Source: Pelagibius sp. Alg239-R121
GTDB lineage: Bacteria; Pseudomonadota; Alphaproteobacteria; Kiloniellales; Kiloniellaceae
NCBI RefSeq assembly: GCF_947331435.1
Contig: NZ_CAMZOF010000009.1
Span: 62,001 to 126,000, forward strand
Direction: 5' to 3'
DNA: 64,000 nt
Position numbers and translations under genes: made by a program. Below are positions 1 to 8,969 of this stretch, one piece after another; the stretch's first letter is position 1; every line of letters begins with the position of its first letter. Under the pieces are notes generated by a model. The model saw nothing but the letters and a program-made list of their open reading frames with translations, made no database searches and was not told the DNA's origin.

Positions 1-633
1 ACGCTGTGCCGGGATGGATTTGCGAGCAAACTCCGAGAGGTTCACGTTCTCGCAGAAGCCCGGCAGGAGATTGTTCATGCGGATGTTATGTCTGGCATAG
101 CGGTCTCCAAAGAGCTTGGAGAACGAATGCAGGGCGGCGCGGAGCATACTCATAGGATAAGGTGCGCGCGGCTCAATGGTGTTCATTGAAGAGATGTTCA
201 CGAGGGCGCCGCCGCCTTGCTCAATCATGATCGGCGTGACAATCCGAGCAAGCTTCACGACGTTCAAGACATACATGTCGAGGCTTTCGTGCCACAACTC
301 GTCTGGCAGTTCGAGCAGGGGGCCATCGAAGTCGGGATCAAAGCCGACGGTCTTGATGGCTTCTGGCACAGACCCGCCATGGCCCATGTTGCTGACGACG
401 GCATCGATACGTCCGTACTCACTCATGGTGTCGTCCACCATCGCCTGCAAGTCCTCAGTGTCGAGAACCGAGCCGCTGCGGCCTATGCCACCCAATTCCT
501 TTGCCAGCTCAATGCTCCTCTTCGATGGCGACATGAGGGAGACCCTGTAACCGGCCTTTGCCATTTCGATGGCGCAGCCCCGGCCAATCCCCTGACCGGT
601 TCCGGTCATCAGTGCGACTTTGATTTCAGGCAT
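1..633 (-). CDS. SDR family oxidoreductase (3' part outside window)
   Basis: Reading the minus strand from the ATG at 631-633 gives 211 open codons that run off the left edge, so the C-terminus is missing. Residues 10-17 are a TGxxxGIG Rossmann motif of the short-chain dehydrogenase/reductase family, and SNMG at 81-84 stands in the NNAG position. Ser148/149 and Tyr159 align with the catalytic Ser and Tyr, but the expected YxxxK lysine is methionine (Tyr-Pro-Met-Ser-Met, Met163). The NIRMN...PG segment after it is normal for SDRs. It is therefore an NAD(P)-binding SDR of unknown substrate with an altered active site. It is divergent from the LysR gene at 772, its likely regulator. Confidence 0.85.
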   Translation of the reverse strand, partial: MPEIKVALMTGTGQGIGRGCAIEMAKAGYRVSLMSPSKRSIELAKELGGIGRSGSVLDTEDLQAMVDDTMSEYGRIDAVVSNMGHGGSVPEAIKTVGFDPDFDGPLLELPDELWHESLDMYVLNVVKLARIVTPIMIEQGGGALVNISSMNTIEPRAPYPMSMLRAALHSFSKLFGDRYARHNIRMNNLLPGFCENVNLSEFARKSIPAQR

Positions 634-771
634 GTTTCGGCTCCTATCGTCTGATCAATTGCGCTGATCGGCCTTGCTGTGAGAAAATAGAACAATATTT
701 GGAAAATACGGCCTGGAAATCGACCATTAAAGCGACATTTTCGAACACGGCTATCAGGAAAACTCATAGCA

Positions 772-1650
772 ATGAATGAAGTCCATCACCTCCGAGCGCT
801 GCAAGCCTTCGACACGGCGGCGACCCATTCAAGCCTCAGCAGGGCGGCTGAAACCTTGGGGGTAACCCATGGCGCAGTGAGCCGACAGATCAAGCAACTC
901 GAAACCTACCTCGGTGTTCATTTGCTGCATCGGCGTCCCAACGGCGTTGAAAAGACAGACGCAGGAGAGCAACTGCATAAGGCGACTCGACAAGCCTTTG
1001 CGGCGCTTCAGACGGGCATCAGGAGCGTCAAGCGGGCGCAGGACAGACGTGCGATCACGATCTCCTTGTCGGCGTCGCTGGCCACCAAATGGTTGGTCCC
1101 GAGACTGCCCGCCTTTCGAACGAAACATCCCGGCATTGCCCTCTACCTCGATACCAACGACGAGGTGATTGACTTCGACGACAGCGACGTGGATGTGGCC
1201 TTGCGCTATGGCGTTCCTGATTGGCCAAACTTGCACTACGAGCGTCTCGTGGACGAGCAGCTGGTGGTGGTGGCTTCACCTGCCTTGGTCGCAGGCGAGG
1301 ACCTGCCGATGACACCTGCCGCAATCTCAGGCCTTCCCCTGCTACATGATCAATTCGATCCGGCGTGGGGAAAATGGGCCAATGCAGTCGGGTTGGATCA
1401 GTCCCTAGTGGAAGCTGCAGACCTGAAATATCGGGACTCGGCTGTCCTGATCACCGCTGCGATTGATGGCCAGGGCGTTGCTTTGGCAAGACGGCTTCTT
1501 GTGCAGGACGATCTGGGGGCCGGGCGCGTCGTCAGGTTGGATACGACGACCATATCGCCGGACCGTGAGCTTTACTTTGTCTGTCGTGCCGGAGATGAAG
1601 AAAGAGTGCTGATTCGGTCGTTCAGAAACTGGCTCTTATCTCTGTGCTAA
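772..1650 (+). CDS. LysR-family transcriptional regulator
   Basis: A 292-residue protein with an N-terminal winged helix-turn-helix (about residues 5-65, with SLSRAAETLGVTHGAVSRQIKQLE) and a C-terminal substrate-binding domain. It resembles the GcvA-like branch of LysR regulators (HGAVSRQIKQLE, then DDSDVDVALRYG). It reads away from the SDR gene across a 138-bp intergenic region, the usual LysR arrangement in which the regulator controls its divergent neighbour and itself. The effector is unknown. Confidence 0.93.
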   Translation: MNEVHHLRALQAFDTAATHSSLSRAAETLGVTHGAVSRQIKQLETYLGVHLLHRRPNGVEKTDAGEQLHKATRQAFAALQTGIRSVKRAQDRRAITISLSASLATKWLVPRLPAFRTKHPGIALYLDTNDEVIDFDDSDVDVALRYGVPDWPNLHYERLVDEQLVVVASPALVAGEDLPMTPAAISGLPLLHDQFDPAWGKWANAVGLDQSLVEAADLKYRDSAVLITAAIDGQGVALARRLLVQDDLGAGRVVRLDTTTISPDRELYFVCRAGDEERVLIRSFRNWLLSLC

Positions 1651-1701
1651 GCACAAAAGCGATAACGCCAACAAGATGTCCCGATGTCCGCGTCGGGTCA
1701 A

Positions 1702-1721
1702 AATTACCCTAATCGGTAATT
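1702..1721. repeat. 7-bp inverted repeat after LysR gene
   Basis: AATTACC (1702-1708) is followed after six bases by its reverse complement GGTAATT (1715-1721). It lies about 50 bp downstream of the LysR stop codon. There is no T-run, so it is not a clear terminator, and it could be a protein-binding site. Confidence 0.4.
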
Positions 1722-1812
1722 CTCATTGAGGGTTCGCTGACAGGTAAATAGCGGAACTTCCCGGCCTCTGTCGGCTTGCTGGTGGGCGAATTCCTTACGG
1801 TCGGCGCTCCGC

Positions 1813-2088
1813 TCAACGAGAACCGCCATTAGGATGCTCGGAAAGCGCGAAAATCGGGGCTTTCCGGCTTAAGCCAGTTACCAATAGTGTTAAATCCAAC
1901 GGCCAACCATTGACCCGTATTAGTGCATAGCCGACATCAAACAGCCTCTGGCTAAGGTATGAGAAGGGGCTCTTACCAGCCATTAGCTGCCCTACCTTAT
2001 CAATGGCAGCTTTCGATGTTTTCCGAAATTGGGTCAGATATGTGACGTGAAGGTCAAAGCCATCTGGCGCTCCACAACTGGGCCAAAA
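1813..2088 (-). pseudogene. possible gene remnant, family not recognised
   Basis: The minus strand is open for 91 codons between a TAA at 2089-2091 and a TGA at 1813-1815. The translation has a normal amino-acid mix (for example YLTQFRKTSKAAIDKV and SYLSQRLFDVGYALIRVNG) but the only internal ATG is about 35 codons in. It has no clear ribosome-binding site. I do not recognise a family. It may be the tail of a gene whose 5' part is lost, or chance. Confidence 0.25.
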
Positions 2089-2311
2089 TTATTGCGACGA
2101 GAAGTGTGACCCGGATGAGAGACAAGGGTCCCCACAAGGTAGAACAGAAAAGATGAAATGAACTTGGCTCAAATACCCGATTAGAGAAACGTGGATTCAG
2201 TGTATGCGGACCAACAGCTATTGATCGCGGTCGGCTTTACCAATGTCACATCATGTCTATTCAACCGCACCCAAATTCTGCTTACCCCTCAAAGCATCCG
2301 GGACAAAATCC

Positions 2312-2806
2312 TCAAAAGTGCCGGTAAACCAGGTGTGGTCCTTGCTCCACCAACTCTATTGTTTGCTCGTATTTTGCGCCAAGCTTCAGCGCTAAGTTTT
2401 GAGACGGAATATTGGCAGGGTCTATGTAACTCACCAGCGACGGTGACTTGAGTGTTTCGCGTGCGTAGCTGATACATTCCGCGGCGGCCTCTTCAGCAAA
2501 ACCTCTTCGTTGCTGTCGGTCATCAACCCAATAGCCCAACTCCAGTTCCGGCCAGTCCAGAGATCTCCAAAGTCCGACACATCCGACAAATGTTCTGTTG
2601 CCGAGTTCTTCGACAGCCCAGTATCCAAAGCCGTTCAAATGCCAGTGCCCAACCTGCAGAGCCAGGTGTCGCCACGCATCATCAGCGTTCTTCAGTCCGC
2701 CGAAGTACCGGGATCTATCCTGATCAGAGAAAAACCGAGTGTAAGGCTCGATGTCTTCCGCTCTCCACTGTCTCAGAAAAAGCCGATCAGTTCGTAATTC
2801 TTGCAT
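2312..2806 (-). CDS. GNAT family N-acetyltransferase (RimJ/RimL-like)
   Basis: A 164-residue protein opening with LRTDRLFLRQWRAED, the typical start of the Acetyltransf_3 (RimJ/RimL) branch of GNAT enzymes. FVGCVGL and the ELGYWV strand follow. The acetyl-CoA-binding loop is RQQRRGFAEEAA (about 97-108), and NIPSQNLALKLGAKYE closes the fold. It would transfer an acetyl group from acetyl-CoA to an amine, possibly a protein N-terminus or small molecule. It stands alone in gene-poor DNA, so context does not help with the substrate. Confidence 0.9.
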   Translation of the reverse strand: MQELRTDRLFLRQWRAEDIEPYTRFFSDQDRSRYFGGLKNADDAWRHLALQVGHWHLNGFGYWAVEELGNRTFVGCVGLWRSLDWPELELGYWVDDRQQRRGFAEEAAAECISYARETLKSPSLVSYIDPANIPSQNLALKLGAKYEQTIELVEQGPHLVYRHF

Positions 2807-3260
2807 TTAGAACCTCGTCGCAGCCGCGTCCTAGGTTATGTCCGGAAAAAATGAGCGACCCTGTACGACGGGTCCAATTTGATTGTTAGTGCATGGTCGG
2901 TCTGGTTGCCATTGCAATTTTGTTTCCGTGTCGGGAGAGCAATAACCCAATCCTCCTGTACGATCCTACCGCCTTCCACAATTCACCCTTTTCAAGCTAA
3001 GTTTCCCCTGAAGCCAGTCGGTAAATCGCGTTTCTGGGAGCTGGTGCCGTAGGGGGCAAGATCCTACGCCAAGGGGGCCGACATTTGTTCACAGCGCAGC
3101 ATAGGGCAGTAAGGGATCTTCCGTGATATCCGACAAAACTGGTTGATGACCGCTCTCGGCAGGTTTTGAGACCCAATGACGAAGCCATCTGTCCTTAAGT
3201 GAAAAGTCCTGTGACCTATTACATTAAGATTAGATCAGTGGGGTTCCACCAGTGTCTTGA

Positions 3261-3283
3261 CTGGGGACAAGTCTTATCCCCAG
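3261..3283. repeat. 7-bp stem hairpin
   Basis: CTGGGGA (3261-3267) pairs perfectly with TCCCCAG (3277-3283) across a nine-base loop. There is no U-run on either side, so a terminator is not supported. Function unknown. Confidence 0.4.
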
Positions 3284-3380
3284 CCCATTGACTTATAACA
3301 GCAAATTTGCGAATTTTGCTGCGGGCCAATAGGTCCGGATCCCGCAGCGGTACAGCCCGGCGCGGGAATTTTTTTGCCTT

Positions 3381-3423
3381 GTTTCGGGATTGACCTGGTT
3401 TCGGGATTGACCTGGCTTCGGGA
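3381..3423. repeat. 17-bp tandem repeat, 2.5 copies
   Basis: The unit GTTTCGGGATTGACCTG occurs at 3381-3397 and 3398-3414, with a diverged partial copy to 3423. It lies about 160 bp upstream of the aminotransferase start, outside any credible gene. Confidence 0.7.
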
Positions 3424-3582
3424 CGGGCAGGGTGGCAGTGGCTAGCCACGAACTTCGAAACGCATGTCTGTACGCATATCTGTGTTGCAGTAAAAACATG
3501 TCAGTAATACTGACCTATTAAGTATGATTGTTGCTGTCGAGAAGATCACAGTGAAACAATCATATGGAGGGTGGGACAGATC

Positions 3583-4482
3583 ATGGCAAATATTCCTTTT
3601 GACCAACGTGAGGGGTCGATCTGGCTGAATGGGGCGGTGGTGCCCTGGAGCGATGCCCGGGTGCATGTGCTGACTCATGGTCTGCATTACGCCAGCAGCG
3701 TTTTTGAGGGCGAACGCTTCTATGGCGGGCGTGTTTTCAAACTGAAGGAACATGGCGAACGCCTCGTTAACTCCTGCCGGATCATGGGCATGGACTGCCC
3801 TTACAGCGTTGCCGAACTGAACCAGGCCGCGGAAGCGACGGTTAAGGCGACCGGATTGTCGGAAGGGTATCTGCGACGGGTGATCTGGCGGGGCAGCGAG
3901 ATGATGGGGGTCGCGGCGCAGTCGAATAAGATCAATGTCGCCATGGCGGCCTGGGACTGGCCCAGCTACTTCTCGCCCGACGCTTTGGAGAAGGGCCTGC
4001 GGCTGGCCATTTCGGACTGGCGCCGGCCCGCGCCGGACTGTGCGCCGATCGAAGCCAAGGCTGCCGGACTCTACATGATCTGCACGCTTTCCAAGCATGC
4101 GGCGGAACAGGCCGGCTTCAACGATTCACTGATGTTCGACTATCGCGGGCTCGTGGCCGAGGCGACCGGCGCCAACGTTTTTTTCGTCAAGGACGGCGCG
4201 CTACACACGCCGACGCCGGATTGCTTTCTGAACGGCATCACGCGGCAGACCGTGATGGAATTGGCGCGGCGCCGTGGCATTCAGATCTTCGAGCGGGCAA
4301 TTGCGCCCGAAGAACTGGAGGGTTTCGAGCAGTGCTTTCTGACCGGCAGTGCCGCGGAGATCAGTCCCGTCTCCGAGATTGGGCCCTATCAGTTCGAGAT
4401 CGGAGAGATGACCAAGCAAATCCTGCGCGACTACCATCACGAAGTCTATCGCGTGCCGAACAGCCGGAGCGCCGTTGCATGA
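3583..4482 (+). CDS. ilvE: branched-chain amino acid aminotransferase
   Basis: A class IV PLP aminotransferase of 299 residues from ATG 3583. A GTG at 3571 is also in frame, but GGAGG at 3566-3570 abuts it and is well spaced for 3583. The IWLNGAVVPWSDARVHVLTHGLHY start, the FEGER segment and the PLP lysine in EAKAAGLYM (Lys159 in this numbering) are diagnostic. GLVAEATGANVFFV and NGITRQTVMELA follow. It interconverts leucine, isoleucine and valine with their 2-oxoacids using glutamate/2-oxoglutarate. It converges on the AsmA-like gene across 63 bp. Confidence 0.93.
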   Translation: MANIPFDQREGSIWLNGAVVPWSDARVHVLTHGLHYASSVFEGERFYGGRVFKLKEHGERLVNSCRIMGMDCPYSVAELNQAAEATVKATGLSEGYLRRVIWRGSEMMGVAAQSNKINVAMAAWDWPSYFSPDALEKGLRLAISDWRRPAPDCAPIEAKAAGLYMICTLSKHAAEQAGFNDSLMFDYRGLVAEATGANVFFVKDGALHTPTPDCFLNGITRQTVMELARRRGIQIFERAIAPEELEGFEQCFLTGSAAEISPVSEIGPYQFEIGEMTKQILRDYHHEVYRVPNSRSAVA

Positions 4483-4545
4483 TCGCGGACGATGCGCCGA
4501 AGTTGGAATGCGGCACGAGCTGCGGGTGCCCCGACGGCCTCGAAG

Positions 4546-5394
4546 TCAGTCGAACAGCCCCTTAATGGCCTTGCCGGCAGCTTCGGCGCCTTCGCCAATG
4601 GCTTCGCCGGCCTGTTCAGCGCCTTCGCCGATGGCCTCGCCGACATCGCTGGCCGTTTCGCCAGTCTGTTCCGCAGCACCCTCGATGGCGTCGCCAGCGC
4701 TGCTTGCCGCATCCTCAACGCCTCTGCGAATGCCGTCCAGGTTGATGTCCGCAACGGCAGAGGTAATGCCGCCGCCTACGGCAGCAAGGGTTTGTTCGAC
4801 GATGTCGGCCGGACTTGCGCCGGCGCCTTCTTCACCGACGTCGGTGAGGTGGATGTCAGGCAGGGGAACGGAGAGCTGTTGATCCAGTAAGCCGGTGGCG
4901 CCAACGCTGACCGTTCCGTCGCGCAGGTAGAGGTTCTTAATGATGAACGAAGGGGTGTCGCCGCTGTCCGATTTAACTTCGCTACCTTGCTGGGATTCAA
5001 CGTTTTTGCGGATGGTGTCGATGTTCGTACCCTTTTCGCCGAGCTCGTAAAGAACCCGCGGTTTTTCGATCACGACCTCGTTGATGACGATAACGTCGCT
5101 GGCGAGTGTCGTGAGATCGACCTTGATGGCGACCCGGTCGAATGCGAAGGCATCGTTCTCTCCGAAGCCGCTCGGATTGGTCATGTGCAAGCCGTGCAGG
5201 CTGCCTTTTCCGTCCGTCAGTGAGAGTTTGACGTCGTCCAGCCGGACGGTGGTTTGAGTGAGGTCGGAACCGATTTTCTCGACCGCGGCCTTCACAACCG
5301 ATTCGATCGATGGGAAAACGAAAGTCGCGACAATGAACCACACAACAGCAATGACGGCGACAATACTGCCGCCAATAGTGAGAACTCGCTTCAT
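4546..5394 (-). CDS. AsmA-like membrane-anchored protein with repetitive C-terminus
   Basis: A 282-residue protein with one N-terminal membrane segment (about residues 5-28). It is followed by an AsmA/DUF748-like beta-rich region, with TVRLDDVKLSLTDGKGSLHGLHMTNPSGF and later DVIVINEVVIEKPRVLYEL, the pattern of the AsmA superfamily. The last 65 residues are an alanine-, glycine- and glutamate-rich run of about 11-residue repeats (GEAIGEGAEQAGEAIGEGAEAAG) resembling LEA-type amphipathic helices. AsmA relatives act in envelope lipid transport or outer-membrane assembly. The exact role here is inference. It is probably inner-membrane anchored and periplasmic. Confidence 0.75.
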   Translation of the reverse strand: MKRVLTIGGSIVAVIAVVWFIVATFVFPSIESVVKAAVEKIGSDLTQTTVRLDDVKLSLTDGKGSLHGLHMTNPSGFGENDAFAFDRVAIKVDLTTLASDVIVINEVVIEKPRVLYELGEKGTNIDTIRKNVESQQGSEVKSDSGDTPSFIIKNLYLRDGTVSVGATGLLDQQLSVPLPDIHLTDVGEEGAGASPADIVEQTLAAVGGGITSAVADINLDGIRRGVEDAASSAGDAIEGAAEQTGETASDVGEAIGEGAEQAGEAIGEGAEAAGKAIKGLFD

Positions 5395-5537
5395 CAGATT
5401 ACGTCCCTATTCCGTCCGGTTGCCCGCCCCGCCGAAAGAAGATGAAAACGGGAGAATCACACAATTGCAATGCCAAATTTGATCCGGCGCCAAAGCGAGG
5501 ACAGGAGTATTGCAATCTGTCGGAAGTGCGAATGGAC

Positions 5538-8500
5538 TCAGTCGAGCAAAAGTGCGGTTGCCCGATGCCCCTGTTGCGACGCGACCAGTAACGCGGTTTC
5601 GCCAGAGGGTGTCTGATAGCCGGCATTGGCGCCGTGCTCCAATAGAACCTGGACTGTAGCACTGTGACCGTTCCAGGCGGCGTTCATCAATGCGGTCCAG
5701 CCCTGACTATTGATCGCGTCGACACGACCGCCTTTTTCGAGTAGGGCACTAACCGTAGCCCGATGGCCGTTCCAGGCCGCATACATCAGGGCGTTCCAGC
5801 CTTCTTCGCTGGTCTTTTCGATCTCTGCGCCGCCTGCGAGCAACACTGAAATCAGACGCGTGTCTCCGTTCCAGGCAGCTGCAATCAACGGGGAGCGTCC
5901 CAAACTATTGGGTTTGTTGACATCAGCACCGCGTTCGAGGAGGAGTTTGGTGGTGGCCTCGTCACCGTTGATGGCAGCGGTCAACAGGGCGGTCTGTTTG
6001 TTGACGTTTTGAGCGTCGGGCGATATGCCCGCATCGATCAAAAGTCCGGTAATTTCAAGGTTCCTGGCTTCGACAGCGCGCAGCAAGCTGCGTTCGCTGA
6101 TCTCTATTCCGAGAGTCTTCAAGCGAGCGCGAGCCGCCTCACTGCTGTCGACCTCGGGCGTGGCCTCCACGACCTTGGTCTTCTTGCTCCGGCCAGATTG
6201 GATCTCTTCGATCCGCTCTGCGATGCCCATGTGATCCGGGACAACGGCAAGCGCCTTTTTATAGTATCGCAGCGCCTTTGTTCTATTGCCGTTGTTCTCT
6301 TCGGTTTCCGCCCAATCCAGATAGCGCGCAGCGATCCGTTTGACGCCCGCAGCGGCCTTGGGATGATCGGGGGTCGCGTCGAGTATCTGCATATAGATAT
6401 CATACGCATTGTTTCCGGCCGGGGTGGTCAGGAGATCCTTGAGATAAAGGCGCCGTGCCTTGTGGAGAAGCAATGCAACGGCCCGGTCGCTGTAAGTTCT
6501 CTTCGGTGCCTTCTCTGCGCCGGCCTGGCCGGTGTCCGGATCTTCATTCGCCAAGGGAATGTAGGCCGGGGTGGTCGCGACCTGTTCCAGCGATGAGGCG
6601 GTGTTCTGCCCGCTTGCCACCGCAGCGTCGTTCGAAAGTGCACTTACGTCGCGGATATAATCGAGGGATCCGTCGGTTGCAGAGGTGCCAGTTGTTGAAG
6701 GGTTCAACTTCGCACTGGCGACGTCTCCGGCCTGTTCTGACGTGGGCAAAGGCGTATCAGCATCGCTTGACTGGGATAGGGGCGCTTGTCCGTCTGTCTT
6801 GTGCGCATCCGTCGACTTGGACTGCTCCAGCGCGGCCGCCTGCAGAAGCGTCTGGTCTTTAGGTGATGGGTCACTATCGGAGACGGTTGTTGCAATGCCG
6901 CTTTGCGCGCTGTCGTTTGAAGCCAGATCCAGCGTGTTTGTGCCGGTGACGCTCCGCAATCCCGTATCGGGCCCGCTGGCCGGTGCGCGCGCCAGGGACA
7001 AATCGCGCTCAAGATCAGCAACCTGCTTGCGCGTTACGTCCAGGGTGCGCTGCATCTGCTCATGCTCAAACTTAAGCTGTGAGAGTTCGAGGGTCAGGTC
7101 GTTGCGCTCTTCGGTCAGGTTGCCAACAAGCTTCTTAAGGTAATCGCGGTTTGAAACCGTGGTTTTGAGGTCGAGGCTCAACTGGGCAACCTTGCGGCGC
7201 AATTCCGAAAGTTTGGTGAGGTTTCGACCGGAGGATTTCTTGCTGGCCGACTGTTGTTTGCTTGCCGTGGCGGCTCCAGAGTTGGCAGTTGCAGATGCAA
7301 CGCGTTGTTCTTTACCGCCATCATCAAGTGTTGGAAGGTAGGCAAGCGAAGCGGCAAAGGCGGCAACGAGAACCAGGCCGCCGGCAATCCAAGCGTGCCT
7401 ACGCCGGAGTGCTGGCCTTTTATCTTCCAATTGAGACTGCGTGCCTGAAAAGAGTGAGCTTCCTCCGGATTTAATCAGACTTGCCGAGCGCGAGGCATAT
7501 TTCCAGGCCTTTGCAAGAGCAACCAGGGCCAATACACCAAATTTTTCGAACGTAATACGGCTCCATCGGATCAGCTGCCGGCCGAGGCCTCGGATACTCC
7601 GGCTAAAGACAGTGCCGATTGACTGAACCCGCGCCACTGCCGCTGCTACAGACGGACGGCCTGAAGCGGCTGAGGCGCTCACTTTGGCGGCAAGCTGTTT
7701 GAACGGATTGGAGCCAGCTGTGTTGGATGGGGCAGGTGTTTCGTCTTCCAGCCATGCCGAACGTGAGGTTTGCCGGATGATTTCCCGCGTGACGACCTGC
7801 GTCTTCTGTCTGTAGGCGATCTCCAGGGCTTTATCACAAACCTTGTTAATATCGCTGGGGCGTCCGGATGTCGTTTGCACGATTTCCCTGATCGCGCCTT
7901 CCGAGAAGATATCGGAGCGCATACTGCCGGCGACCCGGATCTGATGGTCGATGAAGGAAGCGATTTCGGCAGACGGCAGCCGGTCCAGCTGAGCCTGTGC
8001 GCCAACCATTCTGGATACGGCAGACAGTGCCGGGTCAGTGAGTTTGTCTATTAACTCCAGGGATCCGGAGAGAACCGCCTGTAGCTGATTGCTGCCGTCA
8101 TCCGACTTCAACAGAAGGGGAAGCGCGTTTAGGGTCTCGTGCGGCAGATTTTGGGCGTCATCGATAAAGAGGACGCAGCCACGTTCCTGCTCCATGAGAA
8201 CCTTGAGGTGATCACGCAATCGGTAAATTTCAGCCTCGATTGAAATACGCGGTTGCCCGACGTCGATGACACCAAGTTTATCGAGCAGACTTCCAATGAA
8301 ATCCTGCAGGCTGAGATTTGAGTTTTGCAGATAGATAAAGTGAACCGTCTCGTCGAGGTCCTGCGCCAGACGCGTGAGCAGTGTCGTCTTGCCGGTACCA
8401 GCAGCGCCCGTCAGAAGTGACAGGCCGCGCTGCTCATCGATCGCATCCAGCAGGCTGCAATGGGCATCCAGAAATACTGCGTTTGTATAAAAGAAACCGG

Positions 8501-8555
8501 AGTCAGGCGTTATTTTGAACGGCGGTTTCTTGAACCCAAAGTACTGGGAGTACAT
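5538..8555 (-). CDS. ExeA-type AAA ATPase fused to TM, coiled coil, TPR-like and ankyrin repeats
   Basis: A 1005-residue protein from ATG 8555 (GAAGG nine bases upstream; a TTG at 8564 is also in frame). Residues 1-270 are an ExeA/GspA-like AAA domain: YFGFKKPPFKITPDSGFFY start, Walker A GAAGTGKTT at 50-58 and Walker B CVLFIDDAQ at 127-135. One transmembrane segment lies at about 388-408. A heptad-rich coiled coil spans about 448-522, followed by a Ser/Thr/Asp-rich linker and a TPR-like region with ALRYYKKALAVVPDH. At least five ankyrin repeats end the chain (NALMYAAWNGHRATVSALLE type). ExeA ATPases pair with periplasmic domains in secretin assembly or exopolysaccharide loci. Here ATPase would be cytoplasmic and coiled coil plus repeats periplasmic. 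The architecture is unusual. Confidence 0.88.
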   Translation of the reverse strand: MYSQYFGFKKPPFKITPDSGFFYTNAVFLDAHCSLLDAIDEQRGLSLLTGAAGTGKTTLLTRLAQDLDETVHFIYLQNSNLSLQDFIGSLLDKLGVIDVGQPRISIEAEIYRLRDHLKVLMEQERGCVLFIDDAQNLPHETLNALPLLLKSDDGSNQLQAVLSGSLELIDKLTDPALSAVSRMVGAQAQLDRLPSAEIASFIDHQIRVAGSMRSDIFSEGAIREIVQTTSGRPSDINKVCDKALEIAYRQKTQVVTREIIRQTSRSAWLEDETPAPSNTAGSNPFKQLAAKVSASAASGRPSVAAAVARVQSIGTVFSRSIRGLGRQLIRWSRITFEKFGVLALVALAKAWKYASRSASLIKSGGSSLFSGTQSQLEDKRPALRRRHAWIAGGLVLVAAFAASLAYLPTLDDGGKEQRVASATANSGAATASKQQSASKKSSGRNLTKLSELRRKVAQLSLDLKTTVSNRDYLKKLVGNLTEERNDLTLELSQLKFEHEQMQRTLDVTRKQVADLERDLSLARAPASGPDTGLRSVTGTNTLDLASNDSAQSGIATTVSDSDPSPKDQTLLQAAALEQSKSTDAHKTDGQAPLSQSSDADTPLPTSEQAGDVASAKLNPSTTGTSATDGSLDYIRDVSALSNDAAVASGQNTASSLEQVATTPAYIPLANEDPDTGQAGAEKAPKRTYSDRAVALLLHKARRLYLKDLLTTPAGNNAYDIYMQILDATPDHPKAAAGVKRIAARYLDWAETEENNGNRTKALRYYKKALAVVPDHMGIAERIEEIQSGRSKKTKVVEATPEVDSSEAARARLKTLGIEISERSLLRAVEARNLEITGLLIDAGISPDAQNVNKQTALLTAAINGDEATTKLLLERGADVNKPNSLGRSPLIAAAWNGDTRLISVLLAGGAEIEKTSEEGWNALMYAAWNGHRATVSALLEKGGRVDAINSQGWTALMNAAWNGHSATVQVLLEHGANAGYQTPSGETALLVASQQGHRATALLLD

Positions 8556-8969
8556 GCCTCGCAACCTTCATCAACACTCAACTGTTAGCGTAACTGTGCT
8601 TTCGCTGGAGCAAGTAATACGTTATTTGGCCAAAGCCGGTATTGGACGGTAATTTACGAAAAATCGAGTGTCATTGTTGTGACAAATGAGGATTTTCAAA
8701 ATATTAGACGGGGTTTTTGGCGTGATGTTTTCTCCAAACAGCGTTGATATAGGGAATAACTGAGAAAAAATCGAACGGCATCAGAAGATATTAACGCGAT
8801 ACCTAAGAACAAAATTCTTGTTACGGGAGTCGAGTAAGGAAAACAACAACCCTGCGGAGTCATTTTGTTAAGCTATTGTGCCTGCTGCCGCTGCTTAATA
8901 CAGAAGTTTTTGCTGATTTTCGGAGGCGTGCAGCTTGATCGGCCAGGAATGAGAAGGGCGACGTGTGGT
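8556..8969. other. intergenic region, promoter of ATPase gene
   Basis: About 410 bp between the OmpA-type gene and the ATPase gene, both on the minus strand. It is AT-rich, has no credible reading frame, and presumably carries the ATPase promoter. No terminator-like hairpin with a T-run was found. Confidence 0.4.

Larger units (their letters stand above)
1651..2311. other. gene-poor interval with a decayed frame and an inverted repeat
   Basis: About 660 bp between the LysR gene and the acetyltransferase, AT-richer than its surroundings, with no convincing intact gene. It contains the inverted repeat AATTACC-N6-GGTAATT at 1702-1721. On the minus strand a frame of 91 codons (2088 down to 1813) reads like protein but has no good start; it is listed separately. 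Confidence 0.5.
2807..3582. other. gene-poor interval with tandem repeat and hairpin
   Basis: About 775 bp between the acetyltransferase start and the aminotransferase start. Short open frames occur on both strands but none has a recognisable product or a good ribosome-binding site. It contains the hairpin at 3261-3283 and the 17-bp tandem repeat at 3381-3423. The last 100 bp presumably hold the ilvE-type promoter. Confidence 0.5.

Noticed and set aside
4475-5223. Open frames antisense to the AsmA-like gene
   Set aside because: They are explained by the repetitive, GC-rich coding sequence on the minus strand and have no homology pattern or start signal.
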